Shown one piece after another: positions 1 to 5,975 of a stretch of DNA of 7,269 nucleotides. The DNA comes from Halobacteroidaceae bacterium (GTDB taxonomy: Bacteria; Bacillota; Halanaerobiia; B1SED10-174), in contig PUKG01000005.1 in NCBI GenBank assembly GCA_003550445.1, positions 1-7,269 of the forward strand. The letters run 5' to 3'. A program made the position numbers and the translations under genes. The notes below the pieces were generated by a model. That model saw nothing but the letters and a program-made list of their open reading frames with translations, was not told where the DNA came from and searched no databases. Every line of letters starts with the position of its first letter. The first letter of the stretch is position 1.

Positions 1-161
1 ATAATATCCAGGAGAATCAGGTCAAAGGGTTGGGCTTTTGCAAGCGCCAACCCTTCTCGACCTTCAAGAGCCTTCTCAACTTTGTAGCCCTCATAACTCA
101 ATTCGAGTTCAACAAAGCGGGCCAGTTTTTCTTCATCCTCAATTATCAGAATCTGCTCCAT
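1..161 (-). CDS. Response regulator, N-terminal receiver domain (partial, cut by left window edge)
   Basis: Only the first 53 residues are in the window; the gene continues beyond position 1. The product begins MEQILIIEDEEKLARF and reaches LILLDI at the edge, which is the classic receiver-domain start. Glu8 and Asp9 form the acidic pocket and Asp52 is the expected phosphoacceptor. The ELELSYEGY stretch is typical of OmpR/PhoB-type regulators, so a winged-helix DNA-binding output domain is expected outside the window (inference). I chose the ATG at 161 because AGGGTGA (167-173) lies five bases upstream; an in-frame GTG at 170 is possible but sits inside that binding site. The start overlaps the 3' end of the DUF4342 gene by 23 bases, so translation is probably coupled. 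A histidine kinase would be expected downstream, outside the window. Confidence 0.9.
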   Translation of the reverse strand, partial: MEQILIIEDEEKLARFVELELSYEGYKVEKALEGREGLALAKAQPFDLILLDI

Positions 162-744
162 CTTTTTCACCCTGTTTTTTCCTGGATTCCCCAGAACGGT
201 ATTCAGCCGTATCAAAAACGCTGTCAACCGCCTTCAAAGTTACGTCCGAAACCTTGCTCATTGCCTGGTTTGCGCTGGTTCTTTCTAAATCAGGGCCGGT
301 AAACTGAAACCGGTACCCAAAAACCAGTCCGATTATTACCAGGGGTATTATTACCCAGAAAGCAAAGAGCAGAAGAAGGGCTAAAGCCGTTAGGGGTAGC
401 ATCATAATCCTCTGGCCATCTTTTATAACTTCAAAGTTATTAATATTGCCTTTATGGATTATGTTGCCCAGCCACTTGAAGAAACTGGTGATATTTTCTC
501 CTAAAGTAGTTTTTTCTTTCCGGGTAGAAGTTTTTTCTTTAGAATTAACTTCTTTCTCCCTGGATGTCTCTTCTTTAGAATTATAGTATCCACCTGATTT
601 CGGGGGTTGAATTCGGTTTTGTCTTTCCAGGTTAATTACCGCTTCTAAAAGATCCCCGTTGGTTTCTTCCAGTGCTTTTTTTGCCTCCTCGTAAGAAATA
701 TTTGTTTTTTGACGAAGTTTTTCTACTTGTTCAAAGGTAACCAT
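139..744 (-). CDS. UBA-like (TS-N) plus DUF4342 membrane protein
   Basis: This is a complete 201-residue protein. Residues 1-42 look like the UBA/TS-N fold of elongation factor Ts and of nascent-polypeptide-associated proteins (EQVEKLRQKTNISYEEAKKA, then NGDLLEAVINLE). Residues 45-80 are a charged Lys/Glu/Ser-rich linker. Residues 80-150 match the DUF4342 pattern: an amphipathic GENITSFFKWLGNIIHKGN segment, a short strand with a KDGQRIMMLP motif, and a long hydrophobic stretch at about 114-145 with a central proline (residue 134), which suggests a membrane hairpin. The C-terminal 50 residues are hydrophilic. The ATG has a good site, GGGAGGTTA, seven bases upstream. It ends with TGA inside the following response-regulator gene. 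To my recollection DUF4342 genes often precede two-component genes in Firmicutes; the biochemical role is unknown. A role in presenting or modulating the signal at the membrane is inference only. Confidence 0.85.
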   Translation of the reverse strand: MVTFEQVEKLRQKTNISYEEAKKALEETNGDLLEAVINLERQNRIQPPKSGGYYNSKEETSREKEVNSKEKTSTRKEKTTLGENITSFFKWLGNIIHKGNINNFEVIKDGQRIMMLPLTALALLLLFAFWVIIPLVIIGLVFGYRFQFTGPDLERTSANQAMSKVSDVTLKAVDSVFDTAEYRSGESRKKQGEKDGADSDN

Positions 745-1074
745 TATGATAACCTCCCTTTCTTTTTACTATGGTCATCATAACACCAAATAATTCAAAA
801 CCAATTCAGGGATTATTAAAATTTGATTAAAAAATAATAAGATCATAGGTTTTTTTAGATCGAGAATTTTCTATTGGCATAAGACGCAACTTTTCTTCTC
901 CTCACTTCTCTTTCTTTCTCTAAATATAGACTATTTCCTTTGAAAAAGAAAGCCCGGGAAACTTAAATTTTCAAATTTTCCCTTTTCAGGTTAAACCCGT
1001 TAACAAAAAAAACACCCTGATCAAAATTCAAGGCAGTTCTGGATTTATAAACCTTTTCTCTATTATTTTTCTGG
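745..1074. other. 330-bp spacer between zinc-ribbon gene and DUF4342 gene
   Basis: No credible gene was found on either strand. The part nearest the DUF4342 gene holds its ribosome binding site and the promoter candidate at 777-804. The rest is pyrimidine-rich AT DNA. An imperfect inverted repeat (GGGAAA at 956-961 with TTTCCC at 977-982, AT-only interior) lies downstream of the zinc-ribbon gene and might be a weak terminator, but I do not regard it as established. Confidence 0.6.
777..804 (-). promoter_or_regulatory. Candidate sigma-A promoter for the DUF4342/response-regulator pair
   Basis: On the minus strand, TTGGTT (799-804) is followed after 16 bases by TATGAT (777-782). The -10 is preceded by TGT, giving an extended -10 (TGTTATGAT). 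The -10 ends 32 bases before the ATG at 744, which leaves a short leader of about 25 bases containing the ribosome binding site. The -35 is weak. The call rests on motif and position only. Confidence 0.45.
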
Positions 1075-1344
1075 TTAATCTTTTTTCCACCTTTTCAGAC
1101 GGGGTAAAACTCCTTTCATTAATTTCCGGGCTTCTTCTGAAGTCAATTCTGGTTCTGCCGCAACCACATGGGGGATACAAATTTCAATCATCTCTTCTGC
1201 TGTTACATCCCGGGTGAAAGAGCCATTTTCGTAGCAATACTTACAGTAATCTTTGCTTTTATTTCCATCAAGCTCTGTCGCAAAAAGTTCATCTTTTGCC
1301 CTCATGGGCGTTCCACAGCTCTGGCAAAAATTCTTTGTTTCCAA
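1075..1344 (-). CDS. Small zinc-ribbon protein (PF12674 type)
   Basis: This 89-residue protein carries two CxxC pairs, Cys7/Cys10 (FCQSCGTPM) and Cys34/Cys37 (DYCKYCYENGSF), spaced as in the putative zinc-ribbon family PF12674; they should bind one zinc ion. The middle (VTAEEMIEICIPHVV) and the basic tail (LPRLKRWKKD) also match my memory of that family, and the length is usual for it. The start is a TTG: an in-frame TGA lies three codons upstream, and AAGGTGA sits six bases before the TTG, so no other start is available. Function is unknown. Small zinc ribbons of this type may bind nucleic acid or protein, which is inference. It lies 113 bases after the upstream effector-binding gene with no clear terminator between them, so the two may be co-transcribed. 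Confidence 0.85.
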   Translation of the reverse strand: METKNFCQSCGTPMRAKDELFATELDGNKSKDYCKYCYENGSFTRDVTAEEMIEICIPHVVAAEPELTSEEARKLMKGVLPRLKRWKKD

Positions 1345-1350
1345 AACAAA

Positions 1351-1357
1351 TCACCTT
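1351..1357 (-). promoter_or_regulatory. Ribosome binding site fixing a TTG start
   Basis: On the minus strand this reads AAGGTGA and is followed by six bases and then TTG (1342-1344). The TGA within it lies in frame with the TTG, so translation of the zinc-ribbon protein cannot begin further upstream. This decides the rare start codon. Confidence 0.75.
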
Positions 1358-1457
1358 CTCTTTCCGATTTCAGGGCTGGCCAAAAACAGAGCGGTAAGGC
1401 TTTTTCTTTTTCCCATCCAGTTAACAGGAGATTTTAATTAATTCCAGGGGGGTTCTT

Positions 1458-1919
1458 TTAAAAAAGGGGGATTAGAAAATCTATCGTTGATTCGGGATTA
1501 TCCATTCCCTTAAACCGGTTGTCGTAAACCTGGATTTCAAATTTTTTATGGGCTTCTGCACCTTCGGGGGCATTTTCCTCCAGCCACCTGTTTAAGTTTT
1601 TATAGGCTTCTGAGAAGCCAATTTGCCCAATTTGGATGGAAAAAACAGCATAATCACCCTGGGGAAGGGTTTTTGCAAAACAATTTAAGGGTAAGCTCCT
1701 GACTTTTTCTACCTCAAAGCCTGTTAAACAATAATGAAACTTACTCTCCTCCTCAAGGTGTAATTCATATCCAACCCCGGGCAACCTAAATTCAATTTCT
1801 TTTTCACAGGATTTTAAGTGCTCCCATAACATTTTGATTGTTTCAGAATCGGCTTTTTCTGTAACTGAAAGAGGCCCAACGATTGTAATCTCTTCTCTTT
1901 TTTCAACCCTGACTTCCAT
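1458..1919 (-). CDS. GyrI-like/AraC effector-binding-domain protein, copy 1
   Basis: This is a free-standing 153-residue effector-binding protein of the GyrI-like/Cass2 kind (PF06445/PF14526 superfamily). Family marks are the N-terminal strand ITIVGPLSVT, the YELHLEE...FHYCLTGFEVE segment (about 51-71), the LPLNCFAKTLPQGDYAVF strand-loop (about 77-93) and the C-terminal VYDNRFKGMDNPES motif followed by a strand ending in IPLF. There is no DNA-binding domain, so it is not an AraC-type regulator. Relatives bind small, often drug-like or hydrophobic ligands or act as antitoxin-like inhibitors; the ligand here is unknown. The ATG is preceded by a near-perfect AGGAGGTGAT. It aligns without gaps to the protein at 5976-6434 at roughly 60% identity by eye, and Cys64 and Cys80 are conserved in both copies. 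The zinc-ribbon gene follows after 113 bases. Confidence 0.85.
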   Translation of the reverse strand: MEVRVEKREEITIVGPLSVTEKADSETIKMLWEHLKSCEKEIEFRLPGVGYELHLEEESKFHYCLTGFEVEKVRSLPLNCFAKTLPQGDYAVFSIQIGQIGFSEAYKNLNRWLEENAPEGAEAHKKFEIQVYDNRFKGMDNPESTIDFLIPLF

Positions 1920-1952
1920 ATTATCACCTCCTATTCCTCAATCTTTAATTAG

Positions 1953-1961
1953 ATTTTAACA
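1953..1961 (-). promoter_or_regulatory. Candidate extended -10 promoter for effector-binding gene copy 1
   Basis: On the minus strand this reads TGTTAAAAT, a TGN-extended -10 with hexamer TAAAAT. It lies 33 bases before the ATG at 1919, almost the same distance as the extended -10 of the DUF4342 gene. No convincing -35 is present at 16-18 bases, so the call relies on the extended -10 alone. Confidence 0.4.
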
Positions 1962-2009
1962 TAAAAAAGAAAAACTGAGTACTCCAATTTGAACCTTTTC
2001 TAAGCATCA

Positions 2010-2050
2010 CAAGAAAAAGGTCCCCACTTTTTAAGGAGGACCTTTTCTTG
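2010..2050 (-). terminator. Intrinsic terminator after the beta-helix lipoprotein gene (possibly bidirectional)
   Basis: The arms are CAAGAAAAAGGTCC (2010-2023) and GGACCTTTTCTTG (2038-2050), pairing over 13 base pairs with one bulged A, around a 14-base loop. On the minus strand the GGACC core is followed by TTTTTC, so transcripts of the 2191-4146 gene would form a GC-cored hairpin with a U-rich 3' side. The flanks are near-symmetric, so it could also stop plus-strand transcription. Confidence 0.65.
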
Positions 2051-2190
2051 CCTTCTTTTTCCCTGTTATTCCCGGGCAAAAAACAGTTCTTTTTTCTGGT
2101 ATTATCTTCTAAATAAAACCCGGTTTTTCATTTTCCCAGAGGTAAAAACCCTTGCAGCGCCTGTTTTCTTTTTAACTTTTTTCCACCCTA

Positions 2191-4146
2191 CTACTTATTT
2201 TCATTAAAAAATACGTCACTTCCATAATACTGGTTATTCCCATGTGAATTTCCCTCATAATCATTGTGGCTTTCCGAACCCGGAGGGCAGTTAGTTCTCT
2301 CCCAGGGTTCGTCATTTCGGCCATAAACAGGAACCTCATCATCAATGTAAACGCCCCCGCCAAATTCGTGGGCAAAGTTGTTATTAATTTCATTGCCATA
2401 AACAGTCATAACTCCACCAAATAAAGCGATCCCTCCCCCTCTGGCCTGTTGTTGATCCTCAGCGTTATTTCCAGTAATTCTATTATTGGTTATTGCAACC
2501 CGGGAGGAGTCACTTCCAAGGGAAACGTAAATCCCGCCTCCCCGGCGATAGGCAAAGTTATCTAAGATATCATTATCATCAATTATAGCCTCAGAATTTG
2601 CTGCAACAATTATTGCCCCGCCGCCGTGGTTGTTATTCCAGGCTTCATTGAACTTTATTTCATTTCCAGTTATCTCAGCCCGGGAATCTGTTATTACCGA
2701 GATCCCGCCTCCAGATCCGCTATCGGATCCATCCTTCCCGGCCAGGTTGTAGGAAATGGTATTATCGGTTATCTCCGCTTCCGAATTACGAAACACCGTT
2801 ATTGCCCCATGCCGATCTGCGGAATTATTAGAAATAAAATTTTCTGTTATCTCCACCACTGAATCTCTTCTGACAGTGATTGCCCCTCCATTTTCATCCC
2901 CACCGGCAATATTACTGCTTATTATATTCCCCGAAATGGTGGCTGTTGATTCTGCGGTTATTTTAATCCCTCCTGCTCCATAGGCGGTTTCATTATTTTT
3001 TATTGTATTCCCGGTAATACTGGCTGAGGATTGGTCCGAATAAGCACTCCCAATTCTTATTACACCATCAAAATCTTCATGTTCCTCGAAAGTATTACCG
3101 GCAATGCTTACTGAAGATCCACCATAAACATAAATAGCTGCGCCCCGACGGGCGCTGGCCTGATTTAATAAAAACCAATTATCCTCAAAAGAGGGAGAAG
3201 AACCCTTACTAATACATGCCCCGGCTCCATACCGGGCATAATTTTCCCTGATTATATTTCCCTTAATAACCGGTGATGATCCCTCGGTTATATAAATACC
3301 GCCTCCATTTTCTGTGGTTAAATATCCTCCTTTAATGGTAAATCCAACAAGTTTTGCTCCCGAATTTTCCCCATTTTCAAAAGTCACTACTCTGCCCTGA
3401 TTGTTACCATCAATTACAGTATTTTCTACAACACTTTGGTTTTCGGGATCCTCGCTTCTAACAATTACATTTTTACCATTAAAATTTATATTCTCCTGGT
3501 AAGTCCCCTCCGAAACAATTATTTCCTCCCCATCGGAAGAGGCGTCAATTGCTTCCTGGATGGTCGCAAAATTATCGGGAACGGTTAAGGGGACCCTTTC
3601 AAAAAATGCAATTAGGTTTTTGTCATCATCCAGTTCAATCTGGTATTCTCCCTCTTCCTCATCTATCACAATAACATCGTTATAATCGGCCCCACCCCAG
3701 GAATCAAAAACCCAACCTATTCCATATTCAACTGTGAGATCGACAGTCGAATAACGCTCATAGATTTCTTGATCAGGGAGAACTGCCCCTTCTCCTTCAA
3801 TCTCAATATTTAAAGTTACGGGATCTTCAAATTGCTCAAAAACAGCAGTAATTTCTTTATCTTTATCCATCACAATTGTAAATTTTCGGGGTTCTCCAAG
3901 GATTGGTATAACATCACTTTTATTATTCCCTTCCCATTTAACAAATTTCCAACCGCTATCGGGTATTACTTCAAGGTCTACTATAGAGTTTAATTCAAAA
4001 GTGCCGCTTTCAGGTAAAACCTCCCCCTCACCCTCGATATTTATTTCCAGGTTTGCATTTTTTTCACCGGAAAGCCAGTTACAACCTCCTCCATAAAAAA
4101 TTCCCGCCGTAATAATTAAAACCAGAATAATTATCCTTTTACTCAT
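2191..4146 (-). CDS. Surface lipoprotein with two InlB-type repeats and a parallel beta-helix
   Basis: This complete 651-residue protein has a basic start (MSKR), a hydrophobic stretch and GGGC ending at Cys22, an acceptable but unusual lipobox, so it is probably a lipid-anchored exported protein. Residues about 32-105 and 110-183 are two copies of the divergent InlB B-repeat/Flg_new type; both contain EGEG.VLP, a W.F..W.G motif and a strand ending AVFE or AFFE. From about 188 (VPDNFATIQEAIDAS) there follows a right-handed parallel beta-helix of the NosD/PbH1 type, with about a dozen rungs of roughly 20-30 residues built on GGGIYI...S.A.ITGN.I..N. The asparagine ladders are clear up to about residue 600. 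The last 50 residues are polar and Asn/Tyr-rich. Such proteins bind or cleave polysaccharides or act as adhesins; no catalytic residues can be assigned. The ATG has AAGGAGG ten bases upstream, a slightly long spacing. It ends with TAG, followed by the hairpin at 2010-2050. Confidence 0.88.
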   Translation of the reverse strand: MSKRIIILVLIITAGIFYGGGCNWLSGEKNANLEINIEGEGEVLPESGTFELNSIVDLEVIPDSGWKFVKWEGNNKSDVIPILGEPRKFTIVMDKDKEITAVFEQFEDPVTLNIEIEGEGAVLPDQEIYERYSTVDLTVEYGIGWVFDSWGGADYNDVIVIDEEEGEYQIELDDDKNLIAFFERVPLTVPDNFATIQEAIDASSDGEEIIVSEGTYQENINFNGKNVIVRSEDPENQSVVENTVIDGNNQGRVVTFENGENSGAKLVGFTIKGGYLTTENGGGIYITEGSSPVIKGNIIRENYARYGAGACISKGSSPSFEDNWFLLNQASARRGAAIYVYGGSSVSIAGNTFEEHEDFDGVIRIGSAYSDQSSASITGNTIKNNETAYGAGGIKITAESTATISGNIISSNIAGGDENGGAITVRRDSVVEITENFISNNSADRHGAITVFRNSEAEITDNTISYNLAGKDGSDSGSGGGISVITDSRAEITGNEIKFNEAWNNNHGGGAIIVAANSEAIIDDNDILDNFAYRRGGGIYVSLGSDSSRVAITNNRITGNNAEDQQQARGGGIALFGGVMTVYGNEINNNFAHEFGGGVYIDDEVPVYGRNDEPWERTNCPPGSESHNDYEGNSHGNNQYYGSDVFFNENK

Positions 4147-4356
4147 CTTCAGCTTGCCTCCTTAATTTTTCATTTCAAGTTCAGAAAACCATCCAACGGG
4201 TTCCCGGGGTTTAATAAAGTAAAACTCTTTTCCTGTTGTTGCAAGTTAAAACCTTTCCAAGAACTTTGGACCCATTTTCCCATCATATTAAATAACCAAA
4301 ATAAATTTTCTCTTTTGATATTTTTATCGGGTCTTTTTTCTTTTTGTTAAATCAAT

Positions 4357-4383
4357 TTTCCGATTTTAGTGAAAAATCGGAAA
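4357..4383. repeat. Perfect 11-bp inverted repeat (hairpin)
   Basis: TTTCCGATTTT (4357-4367) pairs fully with AAAATCGGAAA (4373-4383) around a five-base loop. The plus-strand side is followed by CTTCTTTTTC, which is terminator-like; the minus-strand side is followed only by ATTGATTT. It lies about 210 bases upstream of the lipoprotein start. It could be a terminator or a leader structure. Confidence 0.5.
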
Positions 4384-4519
4384 CTTCTTTTTCTCCTTAA
4401 TTAATCACTCTGGACCGGGTTTAACCTAAATAGTTATTCAATCCCCTTATTCCTCTGGCCATGATAATCCAAAATATCTAAAAGCTAATCTCTAAATAAA
4501 ATCCATCCTAAAAACAAAT

Positions 4520-4545
4520 AAGGAGGCCATAAAACCTCCTTTTTT
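4520..4545 (+). terminator. Terminator-like hairpin with T-run on the plus strand
   Basis: AAGGAGG (4520-4526) pairs with CCTCCTT (4535-4541) around eight bases and is followed by T residues to 4545. Read on the plus strand it is a compact intrinsic terminator, although no plus-strand gene precedes it. On the minus strand the stem is followed by ATTTGTTTTT, so it may also act there. The stem contains a Shine-Dalgarno sequence on either strand. Confidence 0.5.
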
Positions 4546-4625
4546 CTATCTCTTGAATTATTAATATATTGATAAGAAGCTCCCTGAGGTTGCCCATAAA
4601 CAATGAGTTGTTTCCCTCCCAATTA

Positions 4626-4685
4626 AAAAAAGGACAGAGATCGATAGACCGAGGAAAAGGGTCTGAAAGATCTCTGTCCTTTTTT
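4626..4685. terminator. Long bidirectional terminator-like hairpin
   Basis: A 17-bp perfect stem is formed by six A plus GGACAGAGATC (4626-4642) and GATCTCTGTCC plus six T (4669-4685). Inside it is a second stem, AGACC (4646-4650) with GGTCT (4660-4664). The A-tract and T-tract flanks make it look like an intrinsic terminator in both directions. On the minus strand it lies about 210 bases after the end of the SUMF1 remnant and could be that gene's terminator. Confidence 0.6.
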
Positions 4686-4896
4686 ATTATAATACCCACT
4701 TTACTTTTTCTGGAAAATAGTAAATTCCTTTTTTCCTGTTGCCTTAGTTTAATCCATTCCTGGAAAAACTGGCAATCCACACAGCAAAACTCAAATTTTC
4801 TCTCGGAGGAGCCCCCCTTCAACCGATTGAAAGTTTTGTTTCAGACCAGTAAATAAAGTGGGAGCTAAATTTTCTTCCAGAGAAAAATCGCAGACT

Positions 4897-5844
4897 TTAA
4901 AGATATGTTCTAACAACCCTGAACCCTATAAGAGGGACAGCATAGGATGGAGCTATGCTCCGGACAAAACCAACCTGAAGTGAAAATCCTGCCAGCTGAG
5001 GACTGGAATAATTCAATCTGCCCCCTCGCAAAACCCTTTTTTCATCATTGGGAGTAAAGCCCCATTCGCTTACATTTCCGCTCATATCAAACAAACCCAG
5101 CCAGTTGCCCAAATGGGGTTTCTGTCCTACTGCCCTGGTTCTTTCTCCACTGTTCGCGATATACCAGGCAGCTTCCCCGGTAGCTACCGGATTGTGGTAA
5201 TAATCAGTGGCTCCACTTGCATAGTTTCCGGATGTCCAATATTTTCAACTGTTTTCTGGAAATTCTATTGCACCATGAGAACTATCACTCCCTTTGTAAC
5301 TTGCAGCAAGTTCCCATTCCGGGGTGGTAGGCAGGCGGAAACCACCTCGATCCCTAACCTCAACCTCTTCATAAAAAATCTCACCAGGATTTCTAACTAC
5401 CTCTCCATTTTGTGTGTAAACAAGTTCATAACCAAGGAATTCAGACAAAGCATTTGTCCAGAAAACACAATCATAAAAACTTACTTCTGTAACAGGCTCC
5501 CTTCTCCTGGCCGTGGGCTTTTCTCATAGAAAATCTGAACTTCCTTCTCTTCCCGGATAAGCAAATTCATAACCGTTATCCTTGGCCCAGTTTTTAACTT
5601 CATACCATAACTAAAATGTCACTTGAGTTTCGGCAAGCCAGGAATCCTCTTCAAGTGTGGCTTCACCGTGATTTCTAATTTCTGTTGGGAAAGTGGCTCC
5701 CGGGGCCAGGCGAAGGAAGAAATCAACCTCTCCTGCTGTATGGGAAGCCGGCTCAATATTCTGCCCCCGGCGTGCTTCTTTTGCTTCAATCCCTGCAGCA
5801 ATACCCACAAAACCAATACAAAGGATCAGGGCTCCATTATCCAG
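4897..5844 (-). pseudogene. SUMF1/formylglycine-generating-enzyme-like protein, broken by three in-frame stops
   Basis: A single minus-strand frame carries a nearly whole SUMF1-family (PF03781) domain. In order: a hydrophobic N-terminal segment (GALILCIGFVGIAAG), FFLRLAPGATFPT, AETQVTF, LWYEVKNWAKDNGYEFAYPG, EPVTEVSFYDCVFWTNALSE, GFRLPTTPEWELAA, YWTSGNYASGATDYY, NWLGLFDMSGNVSEW, RVLRGG and the end IGFRVVRTYL. It is interrupted by TAG (5611-5613, where the family usually has Glu in VTYELW-like motifs), TGA (5524-5526) and TGA (5245-5247). No frameshift is needed over these 300-odd codons. The catalytic cysteine pair of true formylglycine-generating enzymes is absent from the C-terminal part, so even the intact ancestor was probably a structural or other SUMF1 relative of the kind common on cell surfaces. 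The 5' end is uncertain: no ATG, GTG or TTG lies in frame before the hydrophobic segment, and an in-frame TGA stands at 5875-5877. It follows the effector-binding gene at 5976. Confidence 0.8.
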
Positions 5845-5858
5845 TGAGTGGAAATACC

Positions 5859-5975
5859 TTATCCCATCACCCCATCAATTTCGGGACTTGTAACTTCACC
5901 TGCAAGCCCCTGAAGGCCAAACTCAAAGTCCAGGGGGTTTATAATTGCCCCATAGGACCAGAAAACCGGCTGTCT
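5859..5975 (-). pseudogene. Unassigned coding-like fragment after the effector-binding gene
   Basis: Directly after the TGA of the 5976 gene, and in the same frame, 38 codons remain open to TAA at 5859-5861. The translation has protein-like composition (VFWSYGAIINPLDFEFG, LAGEVTSPEIDGVMG). It has no start codon of its own that leads into this reading. A one-base shift near 5860 would join it to the hydrophobic segment at the head of the SUMF1 remnant, so it may be the lost 5' part of that gene or the tail of another deleted gene. I do not recognise a family. Confidence 0.25.

Larger units (their letters stand above)
4147..4896. other. 750-bp gene-free stretch with three hairpins
   Basis: No convincing protein gene is present on either strand. 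The longest open frame, on the minus strand (4508-4822), runs through both terminator-like hairpins, has no recognisable domain and is judged spurious. The region contains the leader of the lipoprotein gene (ribosome binding site near 4157-4163), a perfect 11-bp hairpin at 4357-4383, a terminator-like hairpin at 4520-4545 and a long A/T-flanked hairpin at 4626-4685. It lies between the broken SUMF1 gene and the lipoprotein gene. It could hold small RNA genes ending at these hairpins, or be decaying DNA; nothing decides between them here. Confidence 0.6.

Noticed and set aside
956..982. Inverted repeat GGGAAA/TTTCCC after the zinc-ribbon gene as a terminator
   Set aside because: The stem is short, the 15-base interior is AT-only with ambiguous pairing, and the minus-strand U-tract is interrupted by CCCGGGC.
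2626..2983. Plus-strand open frames of 75-78 codons inside the lipoprotein gene
   Set aside because: They are antisense shadows of the repetitive beta-helix coding sequence, without their own binding sites or recognisable domains.
4207..4240. Promoter for the lipoprotein gene (TTGCAA, 17 bases, TACTTT on the minus strand)
   Set aside because: The -10 matches only three of six consensus bases and there is no extended -10; not supportable.
4492..4530. 12-codon minus-strand reading frame with AAGGAGG four bases before its ATG, resembling a leader peptide
   Set aside because: The Shine-Dalgarno match is one arm of the hairpin at 4520-4545, the peptide has no regulatory codon run, and the lipoprotein gene begins about 350 bases away.
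4508..4822. 104-codon open frame on the minus strand in the 750-bp gap
   Set aside because: It reads through two terminator-like hairpins, matches no family I know, and has unusual composition; it looks like chance.
5245..5613. Selenocysteine or pyrrolysine decoding of the stops in the SUMF1 gene
   Set aside because: No convincing stem-loop follows the TGA codons, two different stop codons are involved, and both TGA and TAG end intact genes in this window; kept only as a test in the findings.
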